NCBI RefSeq assembly: GCF_003148475.1 | Contig: NZ_QGGG01000009.1 | Location: 62,001 to 126,000, forward strand | Origin: Pseudaminobacter salicylatoxidans | GTDB taxonomy: Bacteria; Pseudomonadota; Alphaproteobacteria; Rhizobiales; Rhizobiaceae | Length of the DNA: 64,000 bases | Reading direction: 5' to 3' | Shown: positions 44,337 through 53,493 of the stretch, piece after piece | How the letters are laid out: each line of letters begins with the position of its first letter | How positions within the stretch are numbered: the stretch's first letter is position 1 | Notes under the pieces: generated by a model | What the model was told of the DNA's origin: nothing | What the model saw: only the letters and a program-made list of their open reading frames with translations | Databases searched by the model: none | Program-made: the position numbers and the translations under genes

Positions 44337-45937
44337 TCACGCCCCCGTAACGTGATGACCCGTCACCGCTTCCCCCATGAGCTCGGTGCGGATGATGTAG
44401 TCGAACGCCGATAGGGCGGCCTTCGACCCCTCGCCCATGGCAACGACGATCTGTTTATAAGGCGTGGTGGTCGCGTCACCTGCAGCAAAAATGCCGGACT
44501 GCGAGGTCTCACCCCGGTGATCGATCTCGATCTCGCCACGAGGCGTCAGACCTACGGCGCCCTGCAACCACTCGGTGTTCGGCACCAGCCGATCTGAACG
44601 AACACGCCCTCCAACTGGATCTCATGCACCCTGTCGGCATTGCGGTCCTTGTAGACCAGGCCCGTCACTTTCTCGCCGTCGCCCAACACCTCGGTCGTCA
44701 GCGCTGACGTGACAATCCGAACGTTCGACAGGCTGGCGAGCTTGCGTTGAAGCACCGCGTCGGCACGCAGCTGGCTGTCATATTCAATCAGCGTGACGTG
44801 AGCTGCAATGCCAGCAAGGTCAATCGCCGCCTCGACGCCGGAGTTGCCACCGCCTATCACGGCCACCCGCCGGCATTTGAACAGCGGGCCATCACAGTGC
44901 GGGCAATAGGCCACGCCCTTATTCCGATATTCCTGCTCGCCCGGCACGTTCATTTGACGCCAACGGGCGCCAGTCGACAGGATGACCGTGCGCGCCCTCA
45001 GACTTGCGCCATTCTCAAGAACGACTTCGTGCAACCCGCCTTCGGTCCTGGCTGGGATCAGCCGAGACGCCTTCTGCAGGTTCATGACATCCACTTCATA
45101 GGCACGGACATGCTGGTCGAGATGAGCGACCAGTTTCGGGCCCTCGGTGTGAGGTATCGAGATGAAGTTCTCGATCGCCATCGTGTCCAGGACCTGACCG
45201 CCGAAGCGCTCTGAGGCAATGCCGGTGCGGATACCCTTGCGCGCGGTATAGATGGCGGCTGCGGCACCTGCCGGGCCGCCGCCCACCACCAGCACGTCGA
45301 ATGAGGCCTTCTCGCTGATCTTGTCGGCGGTGCGTGCCTGCAAGCCTGTATCGAGCTTGGCGATGATCTGTTCGAGTTCCATCCGGCCCTGGCCGAAATG
45401 TTCCCCGTTCAGGAATATCGCCGGCACTGCCATAACCTGCAGCGCCTCCACCTCTTTCTGGAAGAGCGCGCCATCGATGGCGACATGCTGGATACGTGGA
45501 TTCAGCACGCTCATAAGGTTCAGCGCCTGTACGACCTCCGGACAGCTCTGGCAGGACAGGGAAAAATACGTTTCAAAGTAAAACTCTCCGTCGAGATCCT
45601 TGATCTGCTGGATCGCCTCCTGCGCCGCCTTGGACGGATGGCCCCCAACATGCAACAGCGCAAGCACCAGGGACGTGAATTCGTGTCCCAATGGTATGCC
45701 CGCAAAGCGGACGCCGATGTCGGTGCCCTTGCGCCGGATCAGGAAGCTGGGCTGGCGCACATCCTCCTCGTCCGGCCCTATTACAACCGTGCCCCGAGAA
45801 ACTTCCGCGATCTCAGCCAGCAAAGCCATCATCTCATGCGCTTTTGGTCCGGTGCCAGGCGATGCCACCAGTTCCACCACGTGTACGATATTCGCGAGAT
45901 AGGCCTTAAGCTGCGATTTCAGGCTTGCTTCCAACAT
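44337..45937 (-). pseudogene. ahpF: Alkyl hydroperoxide reductase subunit F, frameshifted near C-terminus
   Basis: FAD/NADH disulfide reductase that recharges AhpC. From 45937: tandem thioredoxin-fold N-domain with [16 protein letters not shown] site [21 protein letters not shown], redox pair AYCPHCDGP and NAD site [19 protein letters not shown]. At about 44588 the frame changes after GVFVQIG: the expected [35 protein letters not shown] and [15 protein letters not shown] follow in the other frame to 44337. One missing base (ggctggtg where ggcctggtg is expected) restores about 530 residues. Without repair the protein loses the last ~85 residues, including the FAD-binding [10 protein letters not shown] segment, and should be inactive unless this is a sequencing error. 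Confidence 0.9.
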
Positions 45938-45987
45938 GATTTACGCCTTGTCGTGGTTGGTGTTCGCAATGGCATTGCGGTGGCGGC

Positions 45988-46551
45988 TCAGATCTTGCCG
46001 ACGAGATCGAGGGACGGTGTCAGGGTTATTTCACCCTCCTCCCATTTCGCCGGGCAAACCTCGCCAGGATGTGCGCGAACATACTGGGCGGAGCGAATTT
46101 TGCGCAGAAGCTCCTGGGCATTGCGGCCGACACCTTCAGCCGTCACTTCGGTAAACTGGATCACGCCGTCGGGGTCCACGAGAAATGTCGCGCGATCGGC
46201 CAGACCTTCATCGACGCGCAATACGTCGAAGTTGCGCGAGAGAGTCGCCGTCGGATCGCCCAGCAGGGCGTACCGGATCTTGCCGATCGCCGGCGAGGTG
46301 TCATGCCAGGCCTTGTGCGAAAAGTGAGTATCTGTCGATACGCCGAAGATCTCGACGCCAAGCCGAACGAACTCATCGTAATTGTCTGCAATATCCTCCA
46401 GTTCCGTAGGGCAGACAAAGGTGAAATCTGCCGGGTAAAAGAAGAAGACCGCCCATTTGCCAGACAAATCTGCTTCAGTGACGGTAATGAACTTGCCGTT
46501 CTTGTAGGCTTCGGCCCTGAACGGCTTAATAGCTGTATTGATGATTGCCAT
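45988..46551 (-). CDS. ahpC: Alkyl hydroperoxide reductase subunit C (peroxiredoxin)
   Basis: Typical 2-Cys peroxiredoxin of 187 residues, the family length. It reduces H2O2, organic peroxides and peroxynitrite. Peroxidatic Cys in [16 protein letters not shown], resolving Cys in [13 protein letters not shown]. The start at 46551 has GGAG 7 nt upstream; the longer open frame to 46626 lacks homology. It precedes ahpF on the same strand by 50 nt in the common ahpCF order, presumably OxyR-controlled, although I did not identify an OxyR site. Confidence 0.96.
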   Translation of the reverse strand: MAIINTAIKPFRAEAYKNGKFITVTEADLSGKWAVFFFYPADFTFVCPTELEDIADNYDEFVRLGVEIFGVSTDTHFSHKAWHDTSPAIGKIRYALLGDPTATLSRNFDVLRVDEGLADRATFLVDPDGVIQFTEVTAEGVGRNAQELLRKIRSAQYVRAHPGEVCPAKWEEGEITLTPSLDLVGKI

Positions 46552-46772
46552 GATAACTCCGCAGTCTCGGGAAGAAACCACGCAGAAATAGGGTCGATGC
46601 GGATGACCAGGCAGGGCCGGTTTCAACTAGCCTGATGGGCCGGTGGAGGTGGTCCCGGCTCTCACCGCGAGCGGTTTCTTCCCGATCCCAAAGCCCGCCG
46701 GCCATCCCATGGGGGCCATCGGCGGCTACACGAGCCTTTCATCGTTCCAGACTTCTCGGCAGCCCGGATATC

Positions 46773-46828
46773 TTGACAGCGATTGGATGTGATCCTAAAA
46801 ACGGGATCCCATTATTATAAAATGGGAT
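46773..46828 (+). promoter_or_regulatory. Promoter and operator of the cupin operon
   Basis: A consensus -35 ttgaca (46773-46778) lies 17 nt before taaaaa (46796-46801). Directly downstream is a perfect dyad atcccatt / aatgggat (46806-46813, 46821-46828) with a 7-nt AT-rich spacer, 21 nt before the cupin ATG. The position overlapping the transcription start suggests a repressor site, perhaps for the GntR regulator encoded at the end of the cluster. Confidence 0.6.
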
Positions 46829-46849
46829 ACTGTTATATGAGGTGAATTC

Positions 46850-47341
46850 ATGAATGCTCGCGCGACCAAGATCGATCCGATCACAAAACTGGAAGTATCA
46901 AGCGACAAGACCCGGCCGCTGACCGATGCGCATCAGGCAATGCGTGTCAGCCATCCGGATGACATCGAATGGAGCATGCTGCGCTATGACGGACAAACGG
47001 CGAAGATGATGTTTCATCCCACCAAGGATGATCCCACCGTTCCGAATGCGGGTCTCGTCCGCTATGAGGCAGGTTCAGGGCATCCCCTGCACAGTCACTA
47101 CTTCGCTCAGGTCTGGTATATCCTTGAGGGCACATTCCTGATCGACGGGGCGATCTACGGTCCCGACACCATGATCTTTCATCCCGACCCGCATTTCGAA
47201 CACGAGCTCACGACTCAAACCGGTGGCGTCATCCTCTATGTGCAATATATGGGACCGACCACCCGTCAGGGGCCAATATATGACGGACGTTTCAACGTGA
47301 CCGAGCGCAAAAAGCTCGAAGACGAAACGACCGCGTACTGA
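46850..47341 (+). CDS. Cupin-domain protein
   Basis: 163 residues forming one cupin barrel. Motif 1 appears as GSGHPLHSHYFAQVWYILEG (two His and a later Glu as possible metal ligands) and motif 2 as DTMIFHPDPHFEHELTT. Such single-domain cupins act as dioxygenases, isomerases or small-molecule binders. First gene of a cluster with a DsbA/isomerase-like protein, a symporter, a hydrolase and a GntR regulator. Its catalytic role there is unassigned. Confidence 0.85.
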   Translation: MNARATKIDPITKLEVSSDKTRPLTDAHQAMRVSHPDDIEWSMLRYDGQTAKMMFHPTKDDPTVPNAGLVRYEAGSGHPLHSHYFAQVWYILEGTFLIDGAIYGPDTMIFHPDPHFEHELTTQTGGVILYVQYMGPTTRQGPIYDGRFNVTERKKLEDETTAY

Positions 47342-47513
47342 TCGACGCATCAGGCCCGGTCCAACGGCCGCGCCTGATGCAGTCCTTTTCGTGCGGGCCG
47401 AGGATCCCACGACCGCAGCGCTGGGCGAAGACAGGAACCTTGCAAAATCTGCGATGAAACAAGCGAAACCCTGGATCACGTCTCGGGATTCATCATGCAG
47501 GAGGAGATATTCA

Positions 47514-48140
47514 ATGAAATCCAATCAACGCGTCACATATTATTTTTCGGTAATCTCCGACTGGGCATATATGGGAGGCGCGCAATTTGCCCAGTTGGTT
47601 AACCGGCACAATTTGGATGTGGCCTACAGGCCCTTTATTTTGGAGCGCCTATATTCGAGCACCGGCGGCATCTTGCTTTCCAAGCGCTCGCCTCAGCGAC
47701 AAGCCTACCGCGTCGCAGAGTTGCGCCGCTGGAGCAAACGGCTGGGCATTCCGGTAAACCATTTCCCCAAATACTCCACGACAGACGATAAGCCCGCCTC
47801 GAGGCTGATCGCGCTGTTTCAGGAGCGTGGGCTTGATACGGGAACGCTCGTTCGCCGAATTCACAGGGCAGTTTGGCTGGAAGAGCGAGACATTGCCCAG
47901 GACAGCACCTTGCTGCAGATCATGGAAGGAATGGGTACGCCGGACGGCCGCGTTCTGCTCGAGGATTCCAAGTCCGAATACCACTCCAATATATTGGATG
48001 GCTTCACAAAGGAGGCAGCGGACAACGGCGTCTTCGGCTCGCCTTTTTACATCTATGACGGAGAAATATACTGGGGTCAGGATCGCCTCGACATGCTCGA
48101 GGAGCAGATCGTCAACAGCTACGAGAAGGCGGCGGGTTGA
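47514..48140 (+). CDS. DsbA-like / 2-hydroxychromene-2-carboxylate isomerase family protein
   Basis: 208 residues, kappa-class GST/HCCA isomerase fold: YYFSVISDWAYMGGAQFAQL at the start, where DsbA would have CxxC, and FGSPFYIYDGEIYWGQDRLDML at the cis-Pro and C-terminal end. An AGGAGG-like site lies about 10 nt before the ATG at 47514; the longer open frame upstream is not conserved. HCCA isomerase uses glutathione to isomerise chromene intermediates in naphthalene-type degradation, so an aromatic catabolic step is possible but not proven. Confidence 0.85.
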   Translation: MKSNQRVTYYFSVISDWAYMGGAQFAQLVNRHNLDVAYRPFILERLYSSTGGILLSKRSPQRQAYRVAELRRWSKRLGIPVNHFPKYSTTDDKPASRLIALFQERGLDTGTLVRRIHRAVWLEERDIAQDSTLLQIMEGMGTPDGRVLLEDSKSEYHSNILDGFTKEAADNGVFGSPFYIYDGEIYWGQDRLDMLEEQIVNSYEKAAG

Positions 48141-48142
48141 TC

Positions 48143-49798
48143 ATGGGCGCCACCGACATATCCTCTCCAGCCATTCACACATCAAGGCATTTCAACAGGG
48201 AGCGCATTAAGGTTGTTGTCGCGTCCTCCCTCGGGACCATTATCGAGTGGTACGAATTTTTCCTCTATGCCTATCTGTCCCAAATCATCGCCGTGAAATT
48301 TTTCTCCGGCGTCAATGAAACGCTGGGCTTTCTGTTTGCGCTGATAACATTCGCAATCGGCTTTTTGGTCCGGCCCATCGGCGGGCTCGTTTTCGGACGC
48401 CTGGGGGACACGGTCGGCAGAAAACGCACTTTCCTCATCACGCTGGTTCTGATGGGGCTCTCAACGGTGGCCGTGGGACTGCTGCCCACCCACGCGCAGG
48501 TCGGACTTGCCGCTCCGATCATGCTGGTAATGCTGAGAGTCATTCAAGGATTGGCGATCGGCGGCGAATATGGGGGCGCTCTCGTCTACGTAGCGGAACA
48601 TGCGCCTCGCAAACGGCGCGGACTGTTCACCGGCTTCATTCAGATCACCGTCCCTATCGGCCTGCTTATGTCCGTTGGGGTCATTTCCTTGACGCAGGGC
48701 GGCTTGGGCGATGCGGCGTTCAACGATTGGGGTTGGCGCATACCTTTCCTGCTGGCGGGACCATTCCTGATACTCGCCATCTGGGTTCGAACCAAGATGG
48801 AAGAGTCCCCCGTGTTCCTGCAGATGAAATCCGAAGGCACCGAATCCCGGTCTCCGCTCAAGGAAGCATTTGCGACACGGGCGAACTTGCGCATTTCCGT
48901 TATTGCCCTCCTGGGAGGCGTTGCCGGGCAAGCGGTCGTGTGGCAAACCGCGACGCTCTACGTAATGTTCTTCATGAACAAAACCTTGGGCGTTGAATCC
49001 TCGACAACGAACAACCTCATGATACTCCTTATGGTATCCGGGGTGGTATTTCTGCTTTTCTTCGCCTGGATTTCGGACTTCATCGGAAGAAAGCCGGTAA
49101 TTATAACGGGATGCGTTGCCGCAGCGCTTCTGTATTTCCCGATATTCAACTCTCTTGCGATCAGCGCCAATCCGGCCCTGGTTCTTGCTCACGAAAATTC
49201 GCCCGTAACGCTCGTGGCCGGGAAGGCAGATTGCGCGAGCGGGTTGCCTTTCCTCAACTCGGGCAATCGAGACGGGCTCTGTAACGTCGCGAAAAATACG
49301 CTCAACGGTCGCGGTGTGGCGTTTCGCATGATCGAAGCCGAGGATGGCCCGGCCCATGTGCAAATCGGAGATCGCACCGTCCCATTTCCCGATGCCGCCC
49401 CGGAGGACGAAGTTGCGCGAACGCAATTCGCAAAGGAAATACAAGACCACCTGAACGCGGAGAACTATCCGGCCAAGGCGGATATGACAAAAGCAAACAT
49501 GCCTCGGATCATATTCCTGCTGATGGTGATTGTTGCGCTGGGGGCGATGACTTTGGGACCGTTGGGAGCGCAATTGGTGGAAATTTTCCCGACCAAAATC
49601 AGGTATTCCGGCTTGTCGCTACCATTCAATATCGGAAACGGATGGTTTGGAGGCCTGCTGCCAACCATCACTTTCATGATCACCCAGCACACCGGCGATA
49701 TTTATGCAGGCCTATGGTATCCGATCATCATTGCCTCCGGAACCGCACTGATAGCCCTGTTTTTCATGCCGGAAACGCGTGGAAGCGAAATTAATTGA
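48143..49798 (+). CDS. MHS-family metabolite:H+ symporter
   Basis: 551-residue MFS transporter of the metabolite:H+ symporter family (ProP/ShiA/KgtP-like). Seen: GTIIEWYEFFLYAYLS in helix 1, GGLVFGRLGDTVGRKRTF in the conserved loop 2-3, RVIQGLAIGGEYGGAL in helix 4, and the second-half FAWISDFIGRKP. A periplasmic insertion of roughly 110 residues follows helix 8 (from about AENSPVT to KANMP), with a possible disulfide pair, as in some MHS members. It begins 2 nt after the preceding stop, and the hydrolase follows after 10 nt. Confidence 0.9.
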   Translation: MGATDISSPAIHTSRHFNRERIKVVVASSLGTIIEWYEFFLYAYLSQIIAVKFFSGVNETLGFLFALITFAIGFLVRPIGGLVFGRLGDTVGRKRTFLITLVLMGLSTVAVGLLPTHAQVGLAAPIMLVMLRVIQGLAIGGEYGGALVYVAEHAPRKRRGLFTGFIQITVPIGLLMSVGVISLTQGGLGDAAFNDWGWRIPFLLAGPFLILAIWVRTKMEESPVFLQMKSEGTESRSPLKEAFATRANLRISVIALLGGVAGQAVVWQTATLYVMFFMNKTLGVESSTTNNLMILLMVSGVVFLLFFAWISDFIGRKPVIITGCVAAALLYFPIFNSLAISANPALVLAHENSPVTLVAGKADCASGLPFLNSGNRDGLCNVAKNTLNGRGVAFRMIEAEDGPAHVQIGDRTVPFPDAAPEDEVARTQFAKEIQDHLNAENYPAKADMTKANMPRIIFLLMVIVALGAMTLGPLGAQLVEIFPTKIRYSGLSLPFNIGNGWFGGLLPTITFMITQHTGDIYAGLWYPIIIASGTALIALFFMPETRGSEIN

Positions 49799-49808
49799 CG
49801 GAGAGACA

Positions 49809-50678
49809 ATGATGGATTCCGTGTTCAACTATAACACTCATCTGCATGTGCCGAACTTTACCGACCACATCCGGCACTGGCAGGATTGGTCTGCCGCCGC
49901 GCTGGCAAAGCATCCCCCGATACTTCAAGGGAAATCATATGGAAACTGCGTGGTGGAGACGCTGGATTTCTTCTCATGCGGAAGAGATCAGGCTCCCCTG
50001 CTCGTGTTCATTCATGGAGGCTACTGGAAATCGCGTGAGCGTAGCGAATTCGCCTGGGTCGCAAGCCGCTTTGTAGAACAGGGCGTCTCGGTTGCTGTGC
50101 TGGATTACGGTCTGGCGCCCGACTACTACCTGGAGCAAATGTATGATCAGGTCGTGCGAGCACATATCTGGCTGCATGATAATGCAGAGGAATTGGGAAT
50201 TGACCGACGTCGCATCATCACTGCGGGTCATTCGGCCGGCGCTCATCTGGCGGTCATGATGGCGCTGACCTATGGGCAACACCATCGCGGTGACTTGCCG
50301 TCGGCCTTGACGAGCGCGGTGTTCGCGACCAGTGGGGTTTATGACCTAAGGCCGCTGGTAACCTTGCCCTTTCTGGGCGATCTGCGGCTTGATTGTGAGA
50401 GCGCAGTTAGAAACTCGCCCATTCTGAGCCGGCCAAATCCCGAGATCCCCATTCATTTGTCCTATGGCACAAACGAGTCGGAAGCCTTTGTCTGGCAAAC
50501 GCAAAACCTGGCCGACGCCTGGCCGGAATACATCGCGTCATTGCTGCCGCTGGAAGGTCGGAACCACTTCGAAGCATGTGACGCCTTCAAGGAAAATGGC
50601 TCGCTGGTTCAGGCCATTCTTCGCCATTGCAGCGATATGGCCAATTATCCGTCGGCACCGCTACAGGTTAATCTCTAG
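49809..50678 (+). CDS. Alpha/beta hydrolase, kynurenine-formamidase/esterase-like
   Basis: 289 residues. Oxyanion-hole motif FIHGGYWKSRERSEFAW, nucleophile elbow TAGHSAGAHLAVMM, and a late GRNHFEACD supplying the histidine: the arrangement of BD-FAE/arylformamidase-type hydrolases that cleave amides or esters of small aromatics. ATG 49809 is chosen because GGAGAG lies 4-9 nt upstream; the open frame to 49779 overlaps the symporter. It likely acts after uptake by the symporter, perhaps on an N-formyl or ester-linked aromatic substrate; this is inference. Confidence 0.88.
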   Translation: MMDSVFNYNTHLHVPNFTDHIRHWQDWSAAALAKHPPILQGKSYGNCVVETLDFFSCGRDQAPLLVFIHGGYWKSRERSEFAWVASRFVEQGVSVAVLDYGLAPDYYLEQMYDQVVRAHIWLHDNAEELGIDRRRIITAGHSAGAHLAVMMALTYGQHHRGDLPSALTSAVFATSGVYDLRPLVTLPFLGDLRLDCESAVRNSPILSRPNPEIPIHLSYGTNESEAFVWQTQNLADAWPEYIASLLPLEGRNHFEACDAFKENGSLVQAILRHCSDMANYPSAPLQVNL

Positions 50679-50967
50679 CGAGCAGGTCAAATACAAGTTG
50701 CAACGATGGGATTGCAGCCTGTATCCGGCAAAGGGCCCGCAAACGCGCGGAGTGGAAGCGACGGCTCCTTACATGACCCCACCTTGTGGGCAGATCGATA
50801 CGTGCGGTTTTCGATGGTCGTCAGTATGGGTGGTTTCCTTGAAGCCTCCCATATTGGGCTTAGCGTTTGCGCACCGTGATCAAGTGGTTTGTCGGCCAAG
50901 CGTTCATTTCGCATGGCGGGTGGCAAACTGGGTGCAGAGACCGGGAAACACAAAGAGGAGTCAGCAA

Positions 50968-51645
50968 TTGTCTGCAAAAGCCGGAGCGGGTGCCCGTTCT
51001 TCGATCGAGATTTCGGAAGAGATACTCAAGCGCATAAGGGCGGGAAAATATGCGCCCGGTGACACCCTCAGCCAGTACGAACTGGCTGCGGAATTTGCGA
51101 CCAGCAGGACGCCGATCCGCGAGGCGCTTCGCTTTCTGGAAGCAAAACGCGTCATCTCCCTCACGGCTTCCGGCCGGGCCGAGGTGGCGACGCCAACCCT
51201 GCGTGGTGTGCGCGAGGCCTTTCAGATCCGGGCGGAACTCGAAGGGCTGGCGGCCGAACTGGCGGTAGACTGGCTGACTGACAAGGATCTAAAAAATCTC
51301 CGTACCTGCCAGGATGGATACGCCCATGCCCTGCGGCGGCAAACGACCGAGGGCAAGGCCTCCAAGTGGCTGTCATACAACGAGACATTCCACACCATAA
51401 TCGCCACGGCCAGCCACAACGAACGGCTGATGGAATTCATCTCCGAGATGCAGAACGATGCGGTCGGCCCGATACTCGGCTATGCATCGCAGATGCCTCA
51501 CAGCTTGATGGAAGAGAACATCAAGCAACACGAGGAAATCCTGTCCGCGCTCGAACGCCGGGATGGCAAGGTAGCCCGCGCGGCTATGAGCAACCATATC
51601 CTGCGGACGACTGACATTGTCACACGATGGATGGAAGCCGGATAG
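50968..51645 (+). CDS. GntR-family regulator (FadR/FCD type)
   Basis: 225 residues from a TTG start preceded by AGAGGAG. The GntR helix-turn-helix is GDTLSQYELAAEFATSRTPIREAL with RFLEAKRVISL; the C-terminal all-helical FCD domain shows FQIRAELEGLAAELAV, YNETFHTIIATASHN and HEEILSALERRDGKVAR with putative metal/ligand histidines. Last gene of the cupin-hydrolase cluster, 289 bp after the hydrolase. A near-dyad cccatattggg lies in that gap at about 50848, echoing the cccatt/aatggg operator before the cupin gene, so it may repress both. Confidence 0.9.
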   Translation: MSAKAGAGARSSIEISEEILKRIRAGKYAPGDTLSQYELAAEFATSRTPIREALRFLEAKRVISLTASGRAEVATPTLRGVREAFQIRAELEGLAAELAVDWLTDKDLKNLRTCQDGYAHALRRQTTEGKASKWLSYNETFHTIIATASHNERLMEFISEMQNDAVGPILGYASQMPHSLMEENIKQHEEILSALERRDGKVARAAMSNHILRTTDIVTRWMEAG

Positions 51646-51708
51646 GACGTAGGTTGCGGCGTTTGTGTTCCACGCCTCACACCCGACACCGGAAAGTCAG
51701 GCTCGAAT

Positions 51709-52413
51709 TCAGACCGCCAGTTCCTGCAGCCACTCGGTAAGCATCTTTCGTGCGCCCGCACGCAATGGCGGTCCGAAGCGCCGAGCATCGGCACGCAAGG
51801 TGCACGGGTCGATGCCTGCGGCCGCCAGTTCGACTGCATGACCGACGAGCCATCGCTCCATGCCCGCACAAGCGTTGACCTCCGGATGGAACTGCAGCCC
51901 CAGGATGTTGCGTCCAAGCGCAAATCCCTGCGTCCCACACAGCGAGGTCGACGCCAGATTGACGGCCCCCTCGGGGATTTCGAAGGCATCGCCATGCCAA
52001 TGCAGAACCGATACTCCGTCGAGATGACGCAAGGGGCTTCCGCACCCGTCCTCCGTGAGTGTGAGTTCGGAGAACCCGATTTCCTTGACACCAGTCGGTG
52101 CGACCCTGGCGCCGAGCGTGGCCGCGATCTGCTGCGCGCCCAGGCATATTCCGAGGGTCGGCAAGTTCGCCGCCAGCCGTGCCTCGAGGAGCCCCCGCTC
52201 CTCGGCGAGAAAGGGGTAGGCGTCGTCTTCATAGACGCCTACTGGCCCGCCGAGGACGACGAGAAGGCTGGGAAGTAGCGGATCGAGCGTCCACAGATCG
52301 TTTATGCCGAGATCGTAGTAATGAATCCTGTAGCCCGCGGCCGTTAAAACGGCCTCGAATGTTCCCAGGTCTTCGAATTCGACATGCCTGATAACGACCG
52401 CCGTCTTCAGCAT
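51709..52413 (-). CDS. Class I glutamine amidotransferase
   Basis: 234-residue stand-alone GATase1 (GMP-synthase-like). Triad: Cys in LGICLGAQQIAA, His and Glu in LQFHPEV; the oxyanion VVLGGPVGVYEDD is also present. Start at 52413 (MLKTAVVIRHVEFEDLG), since upstream open frame overlaps the small CxxC gene. It would supply ammonia to, or hydrolyse gamma-glutamyl bonds in, a partner; none is obvious except the upstream aminotransferase. Last gene of the minus-strand cluster. Confidence 0.9.
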   Translation of the reverse strand: MLKTAVVIRHVEFEDLGTFEAVLTAAGYRIHYYDLGINDLWTLDPLLPSLLVVLGGPVGVYEDDAYPFLAEERGLLEARLAANLPTLGICLGAQQIAATLGARVAPTGVKEIGFSELTLTEDGCGSPLRHLDGVSVLHWHGDAFEIPEGAVNLASTSLCGTQGFALGRNILGLQFHPEVNACAGMERWLVGHAVELAAAGIDPCTLRADARRFGPPLRAGARKMLTEWLQELAV

Positions 52414-52435
52414 AACGGTAGACCCTCGTGCGCTC

Positions 52436-52672
52436 TTAGCCAACCGCCGAGATGTCGGCACCATGATTGATGTGATAGACGTCCTCGCCGATGACAAAGG
52501 CGGGCACAGACCTGACACCGGCCGCCTTGGCTTCGGCCAGTCGCCCCTTCTGCTCGCCGAGATGGACGATCTCGACATCGAACCGGCTCTTGTCGAGGGC
52601 GCCGGCAAAACGCTGTTCGGCATCCACACACACGGAGCAGCCTGCATGATAGAAAATGGCTTTTTCTGTCAT
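52436..52672 (-). CDS. Small thioredoxin/glutaredoxin-like protein
   Basis: 78 residues. Redox motif FYHAGCSVCVDAEQ (CxxC) near the start and the cis-proline SVPAFVIGEDVYHINHG near the end. GGAG precedes the ATG at 52672. It resembles small thioredoxin-family proteins, possibly a dedicated reductant for a neighbour such as the redoxin at 54965. It lies 22 nt upstream of the amidotransferase gene. Confidence 0.85.
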   Translation of the reverse strand: MTEKAIFYHAGCSVCVDAEQRFAGALDKSRFDVEIVHLGEQKGRLAEAKAAGVRSVPAFVIGEDVYHINHGADISAVG

Positions 52673-52794
52673 TTCAATTTTCTCCAGTCCAGACCGGCGC
52701 GGCATTGCGCCGATCTCAGTTGAAAGCGTAGTCAGATCACGATGTGCTGTGACGTGCCGGATATCCCAATGCGAATGGGCCGGCTCCTGCACCT

Positions 52795-53493
52795 TTACGT
52801 GGTGCTGTATCCCCGTTCGGACATTGGCCCGCGAAAATCGGCGAGGACCGTTTCGCCCGCCGTTGCGATCTGGCCGACTGCGACGAGGACGGGTGTCCCG
52901 ACCGGAAGGTAGACGTCGAGACGCGAACCGAAGCGGACAAGCCCGAATCTATGGCCCATCTCGAGGCGATGGTCCTCGGCCACCCAGTGTACGATGCGAC
53001 GCGCGATAAACCCTGCTATCTGCACAACGACGACGGGGCCGTGAATTGTGTCGAGCGCGATGGCGTTTCGTTCATTGTATTCACTCGCCTTGTCCAGATC
53101 CGCATTGAAGAATCGGCCGGGTGTATAGGCGATGCGCGCAATCCGGCCCGCGATCGGCGCGCGGTTCACGTGGCAGTCGAAGATACTCAGGAAGATCGAG
53201 ATCCGTAACATCCGCTCAGCCGGCATATCGAGCTCGGGCGGCGGCAAAATCTCAGTGATCATGCTGACCCGTCCGTCGGCGGGGGCCACGACGAGCCCGT
53301 CTTGAACGGGCGTCGTACGTGGCGGGTCACGGAAGAAGTAGCAGACCCATAGCGTGACGATAGCACTTAGCCATGCCAGCGACGCCGACAGGAACGCGAA
53401 CCCGGCCATCGCCACGATCCCGATCGCTATGAAGGGATAGCCGGCCTTGTGGATCGGAACCAGGCCGTTCTTGATGGAAGCCCCAATGCTCAT
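52795..53493 (-). CDS. psd: Phosphatidylserine decarboxylase (short, PSD-A-like)
   Basis: 232 residues, the compact rhizobial/archaeal-type length. It makes phosphatidylethanolamine from phosphatidylserine through a pyruvoyl group. The N-terminus has a membrane segment pair (YPFIAIGIVAMAGFAFLS); VVAPADGRVSMI, FLSIFDCHVNRAPIAG and, near the C-terminus, LVRFGSRLDVYLP, whose Gly-Ser is the expected self-cleavage point giving the pyruvoyl residue. Its ATG overlaps the aminotransferase stop by 4 nt. No pssA follows, unlike the common psd-pss operon, so this may be a second, specialised copy. Confidence 0.92.
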   Translation of the reverse strand: MSIGASIKNGLVPIHKAGYPFIAIGIVAMAGFAFLSASLAWLSAIVTLWVCYFFRDPPRTTPVQDGLVVAPADGRVSMITEILPPPELDMPAERMLRISIFLSIFDCHVNRAPIAGRIARIAYTPGRFFNADLDKASEYNERNAIALDTIHGPVVVVQIAGFIARRIVHWVAEDHRLEMGHRFGLVRFGSRLDVYLPVGTPVLVAVGQIATAGETVLADFRGPMSERGYSTT

